Positions 6,401 through 8,095 of a stretch of 8,095 nt of DNA are shown one piece after another. Each line of letters begins with the position of its first letter. The first letter of the stretch is position 1. The position numbers and the translations under genes were made by a program. The notes beneath the pieces are model-generated. The model was given only the letters and a program-made list of their open reading frames with translations. It was not told the DNA's origin and made no database searches. Origin of the DNA: an uncultured Bacilli bacterium (GTDB lineage Bacteria; Bacillota_I; Bacilli_A; RF39; UBA660); contig CALVPA010000026.1 of NCBI GenBank assembly GCA_944350395.1, positions 1 through 8,095 of the forward strand, written 5' to 3'.

Positions 6401-7096
6401 ATTTCCAACTACATTTCCATCAAATAAGACATCTTTTATAGTAGTTTCACTTGCATTAGATGCAATTCCTGCAGAAATATTGCCTCCGTAAACTAAAGCG
6501 TTCTCCACATATAGATTTTCTACTGTTCCGCTTAAATCTGTAAATAAAGCTAAATTATTGGCACTGTCGCTTGTCAAATATAGACCATATATCGTGTAAG
6601 AATTACCGTCAAAGTAACCTTTAAAATTATTTAAAGGTTCGAATAGATTTATTGTGCTAATCTTAACTCCATCACAATTTATGTTGTCATAAAATTCGTT
6701 TGTATATTTTTTTATATAAAATGTACTCTCATTTAAATGGTACTCTATTCCATTTACCGTATCGTAATCGAACACACCGTTATTTAGTACGATGTCATTA
6801 CTCATTTTAAAATAAGTATTTTCATAGTCGTTAGTTTCTAGCATTTTAGAAAAGTATGCTAATTCACTACCGCTCGATATGATATAAGGATTTTCCTTAG
6901 TACCATTACCGCTCCTATAATTGTCAGCAACAATTCCGTCCCATACTGTCGAAATATCTATCGGCAATCTGTTTTTATATCTCGCCAAACTAGGAGTAAA
7001 GACGATTACACCTATAGAAATTATAAGCAAGAAAACAAAATAATAAATCTTTGGAATTTTAGTAATTTTTTTAAAGGCCCTTTTTATTTTATCCAT
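3413..7096 (-). CDS. Large modular surface protein: GLUG-type repeats, two tandem Ig-like repeats, beta-rich C-terminus
   Basis: 1227 residues, ATG with AAAGGG 7 bases before it. Order of parts: Lys-rich start and hydrophobic segment about 18-36 ending SLARY; WDG...GNGTKENPYIISSGSELAYF (52-82), a module often found before GLUG repeats in Firmicute surface proteins; a beta-solenoid-like region to about 560 with GLUG-type units at 348, 375, 403 and 433 and an isolated one at 208; an inserted block at about 232-343; NNVWIYEEGELPILY closing it; two Ig-like repeats about 109 residues apart; then about 760-1227, beta-rich, unrecognised, ending in a KLVFELYDGSKKIG-type strand. Five cysteines. No LPxTG-type sorting signal, no C-terminal membrane segment and no SLH or lysin motif, so it is either held by its N-terminus or released by the signal peptidase into a matrix. 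Function is unknown; adhesion or matrix scaffolding is inference. First gene of the operon. Confidence 0.88.
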   Translation of the reverse strand: MDKIKRAFKKITKIPKIYYFVFLLIISIGVIVFTPSLARYKNRLPIDISTVWDGIVADNYRSGNGTKENPYIISSGSELAYFSKMLETNDYENTYFKMSNDIVLNNGVFDYDTVNGIEYHLNESTFYIKKYTNEFYDNINCDGVKISTINLFEPLNNFKGYFDGNSYTIYGLYLTSDSANNLALFTDLSGTVENLYVENALVYGGNISAGIASNASETTIKDVLFDGNVVGNSGTSEKTVEVNLSDADLSFSETNPSGITIAIPEENIDKNIDVLTTTLTGTCTNVSLGDSISIGGIPIGNCENGTFEIELDNYVTSTLNVEYYLANEKTVTLSNLKYTVNYRDDITGGLIGMGENVALENVINKSSVYGSHLSAGLIGYAKGDIDIEKSYNTGSISGDDTSGGLIGKISGSSNGTNISYSYNSGEVNSPNLGSLIGKVENNTGTINIENTFSTLKETYVLDTVSSSTVSVSNSYAVSDMGVKNGSTSGSFEVVTEDNLKDKTFMTNSLTFSEFVDTDDLSINENNVWIYEEGELPILYTDDIKNAISKIYVKNYSWDNLSYDLNSLNFSDMIAFSINDVDNLKPSKEIYYYIHKSDVPLSNEGVMDIENWSKYEGEVEELTEEGKYIIYAKVIDYNDNISYMNSDLLILDLSNPVVTISGNNSLWNSSNNELKYTYIEKETSFTVNAVDDLSGIKSTEYYVTDKLLTNEELIGLDESNWIKYEDKIDILNRGLNIIYVRSTDDVGHTTYVNSDYITYSGYKESEIYAGKGTSTTSDNLSITDKSEVNMRFTYNDENEYALGFTHNIISNTLLPVNTRLILTDNLTNKVYEYMVNTSDDIYGYESSCPESLEDCNKKATYAFSLFKEIGSVNDIYYDESKNIGNINEDYTLNIDFSNTELSTNIENIEVYLEISADGDKVLSTLDSEKKHFSIYTNSESKLYTRSNYAGDAIYYNSNSKTDVQIEAGLYNLNTTIENIIDSSYEDKKLGLNVKITDINGSLVSKNAFKNIKFELGGKSYSPSDDGIVRINLEDSLDNYTGTLGITTYSSNTDLPSGNYYIVINSYASYDGTYGEEESSDELRIPLIVGEESVSRDYSFDVQIPDEVRIIDKSDENFVMNYTILQSGPLNNPNIRVSLYKKDLLTAYNQDYTIVDLQNYTSNSLKEVLNNVYYAVEYPIYYRGTSDTYNYFDLELIPSRFEKGGYKLVFELYDGSKKIGSIGKKFIIK
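4829..5005 (-). repeat. Ig-like (OmpL47-like) protein repeat, copy 2
   Basis: Residues 698-756 of the large surface protein. Pattern shared with copy 1: EYYVTD...LTNEE...NWIKYEDKI...GLNIIYVRSTDDVG...YVNSDYI. The strand before it, SFTVNAVDDLSG (683-694), is also matched in copy 1. The layout (aromatic strand, Trp-x-x-Tyr, Gly turn, Asp-x-x-Gly near the end) resembles OmpL47-type beta-sandwich repeats of surface proteins; that name is a judgement by eye. Confidence 0.6.
5150..5332 (-). repeat. Ig-like (OmpL47-like) protein repeat, copy 1
   Basis: Residues 589-649 of the large surface protein: IYYYIHKSDVPLSNE, NWSKYEGEV, GKYIIYAKVIDYND, YMNSD. The Trp of NWxKY is 109 residues before its partner in copy 2, and the Asn-Ser-Asp motifs are 108 apart. 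A linker LDLSNPVVTISG (650-661) joins the copies, as is common between bacterial Ig-like domains. Copy 1 lacks the Asp-Asp-Val-Gly turn of copy 2, so it has diverged more. Confidence 0.6.
5777..6055 (-). repeat. GLUG-type repeat array in the large surface protein
   Basis: Residues 348-440 hold four units, each starting with a [GA]-[GS]-L-I-G core: GGLIG (348), AGLIG (375-379), GGLIG (403-407) and GSLIG (433-437). Spacing is 27-30 residues, with SYNTGSISG- and SYNSGEVN-type segments between. This is the signature of GLUG repeats, which stack as beta-helix rungs in secreted and surface proteins, including the IgA1-protease/M26 neighbourhood. There is no protease motif here. Confidence 0.75.
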
Positions 7097-7103
7097 ACGA
7101 AAT

Positions 7104-7109
7104 CCCTTT
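7104..7109 (-). promoter_or_regulatory. Ribosome binding site of the large surface protein gene
   Basis: AAAGGG on the minus strand, 7 bases before the ATG at 7096. It supports that start over later in-frame starts, and the Lys/Arg-rich N-terminus follows at once. Confidence 0.6.
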
Positions 7110-7134
7110 ACTCCCTACACTCTACTATAAGAAG

Positions 7135-7145
7135 ATTATAACATA
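7135..7145 (-). promoter_or_regulatory. Extended -10 promoter of the surface protein operon
   Basis: TATGTTATAAT on the minus strand: a perfect TATAAT (7135-7140) with TATG one base upstream, the full extended -10 form used by Gram-positive sigma-A. The -35 position (about 7158-7163, GTGCAA) is poor, as extended -10 promoters allow. RNA would start near 7128, leaving a leader of about 30 bases that carries the ribosome site. It lies after the terminator of the preceding gene, so 7096-1959 is probably an independent transcription unit. Confidence 0.65.
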
Positions 7146-7147
7146 AT

Positions 7148-7177
7148 TCGACTTATTTTGCACTACTTATGAGTCGA
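7148..7177 (-). promoter_or_regulatory. Inverted repeat straddling the -35 region, possible operator
   Basis: Perfect 6-base arms TCGACT and AGTCGA (7148-7153 and 7172-7177) are separated by 18 bases, centred on the -35 region of the operon promoter. The spacing of arm centres (24 bases) is compatible with a dimeric regulator. Six-base arms are short and TCGA is common in this sequence, so chance is a real alternative. Confidence 0.3.
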
Positions 7178-7195
7178 TTTTAAAAAATTAGTCAA

Positions 7196-7218
7196 TAAAA
7201 AGGACACTCACATGTCCT
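7196..7218 (-). terminator. Intrinsic terminator overlapping the stop codon of the upstream gene
   Basis: In minus-strand RNA, AGGACA (7213-7218) pairs with UGUCCU (7201-7206) around a 6-base loop, followed by UUUUAUU. The stem starts inside the last codons and the TGA stop (7208-7210) lies in the loop. A six-pair stem is modest but the U-run is good, and the next promoter follows directly. Confidence 0.65.
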
Positions 7219-8095
7219 CATTACTAATTTTATTCTTTGCCAATATTTTATCGACATTTACCATAAACCAAATTTTTTCTATAGTCGTATCACTACACTC
7301 TACTTTATAGACGCGTAGAACTAGCAAAATTTTGTTCATAAGCGATTTGAGACTATCCGGATTTAAATCGGCTTCTCCTATTTTGATATTGTTCAGTCTA
7401 TAACGGTTAGATATGATTTGAGCAATATCGACATCGTCGAAAATAGGTACTCCCGTTACGATGATATTTGTCGGATTCATAGCGAACAAATCGAAATTAT
7501 CGCTATATCTCATTATCTCGTCATAATCGCTGACATTGTATAATTTTTGAATCGCCAATTTTTTGAAATAATCGTAACTGTAGTAGAGATTCAAAAGATC
7601 GGATACTGTCATAGTCTTACTCAAAACATCGAGAACTTTATCTTTAAAATACTCGGCGTCATATTTCTTGTATAACTCATATAATTCTTTAGCTTTATAT
7701 ATCGAATCGAGTTTCAACTGTTTTAAATCTTTATCGCTTTTAAATTCGAAAAATCCCGGTTTGCCTCCAAATATCTTTTTGTTAACTCGAGCAAGTTCTT
7801 CCTCTTTCGAAGATATCTGCTGTTCGACTGCTTTTAGTTCCTTGTTCTCAGCTCTCTTACCATTTTCGGGAATGAGTTTTTCATATTCGGCCTTAAATCC
7901 GTTTATTATCGGCAAGAAATCGATATAATTGCTGTATTCTTCTACATTCAGTTTTAGTTTCTCTAAATAAGTGCAAATTTTACCCATTTCGACTTTATCG
8001 TCGTAATTTACATTGCTAGGAATGAGAGATTCGAACGCACTTTTGCGAACTTTGCTGTCCTCTAAATACTGTTCTATATCGATCTTTTTGAGTCT
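7208..8095 (-). CDS. Hypothetical soluble protein, 5' end cut by window edge
   Basis: The frame stays open from the stop at 7208 to the window edge: 295 residues are visible. The Met at 7987 is internal rather than a start, since 36 further in-frame codons precede it and it has no SD. I do not recognise a family. Seen: no membrane segment or signal; a Lys/Glu-rich helix with heptad-like pattern at about residues 83-108 of the visible part, probably a short coiled coil; then mostly helical sequence rich in Lys, Asp and Tyr, a segment NPTNIIVTGVPIFDD about two thirds along, and a helical end. Highly charged composition suggests a cytoplasmic protein, perhaps acting through protein contacts. It is separated from the surface operon by a terminator and promoter, so shared function with that operon is not implied. 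It is on the same strand and of similar base composition. Confidence 0.7.
   Translation of the reverse strand, partial: RLKKIDIEQYLEDSKVRKSAFESLIPSNVNYDDKVEMGKICTYLEKLKLNVEEYSNYIDFLPIINGFKAEYEKLIPENGKRAENKELKAVEQQISSKEEELARVNKKIFGGKPGFFEFKSDKDLKQLKLDSIYKAKELYELYKKYDAEYFKDKVLDVLSKTMTVSDLLNLYYSYDYFKKLAIQKLYNVSDYDEIMRYSDNFDLFAMNPTNIIVTGVPIFDDVDIAQIISNRYRLNNIKIGEADLNPDSLKSLMNKILLVLRVYKVECSDTTIEKIWFMVNVDKILAKNKISNEDM

Noticed and set aside
6207..6491. Plus-strand open frame of 94 codons and similar plus-strand frames at 272-490, 542-871, 931-1119, 1962-2183, 2032-2214 and 7668-7928
   Set aside because: All lie opposite well-supported minus-strand genes, lack convincing ribosome sites and have low-complexity Ser/Phe/Leu-rich translations typical of the antisense of Lys/Glu/Asn-rich genes.
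7170..7197. TTGACT (7189-7194 region, minus strand) as a strong -35
   Set aside because: The hexamer is good but the bases 16-18 further on (around TCATAA) are not a convincing -10. The extended -10 at 7135-7145 is too far downstream to be its partner.
7208..7210. TGA read as Trp (mycoplasma-type code)
   Set aside because: Every Trp codon checked is TGG, no TGA occurs in frame within a gene, and this TGA sits inside a terminator hairpin as a normal stop would.

Overview
The window is AT-rich (roughly one third G+C by eye). Every gene I can support lies on the minus strand, so transcription runs from position 8095 towards position 1. All genes read cleanly with the standard bacterial code. 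TGG encodes Trp, and TGA appears only as a stop (the gene ending at 7208). Strong Shine-Dalgarno sites, low G+C, TasA/camelysin-like proteins and a SipW-type signal peptidase point to a monoderm of the Bacillota, probably a gut-type or uncultured member of the Bacilli. That placement is an inference, because the window carries no phylogenetic marker.

Layout in transcription order: (1) 8095-7208, the 3' part of an unrecognised soluble protein, closed by a hairpin terminator that overlaps its stop codon. (2) A 111-base gap with an extended -10 promoter and an inverted repeat that could be an operator. (3) A tight three-gene operon, 7096-1959. It encodes a 1227-residue modular surface protein (GLUG-type repeats, two tandem Ig-like repeats, a long beta-rich tail), a 180-residue TasA/camelysin-like protein, and a 300-residue cysteine-containing exported protein. 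(4) A 50-base gap with a good promoter, then a 175-residue signal peptidase I-like membrane protein that appears to lack the catalytic serine. (5) A strong hairpin terminator, a weaker promoter, and then a complete-looking SipW/ER-type signal peptidase catalytic domain (1239-1). This last protein carries a C-terminal cytoplasmic extension of more than 250 residues that runs off the window edge.

Read together, 7096-1 looks like a surface fibre or matrix module. Three exported proteins each start with a Lys/Arg-rich N-terminus, one hydrophobic segment and then a short aromatic/Ala motif (LARY, GITYSIF, ISYAKY). They are followed by two S26-family proteins, one apparently active and one apparently dead. 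By analogy with tapA-sipW-tasA of Bacillus, the active enzyme would process the exported proteins. The degenerate paralogue and the long cytoplasmic tail on SipW are the parts that known systems do not explain. No RNA genes, CRISPR arrays, insertion sequences or phage genes were seen, and no gap exceeds 300 bases.
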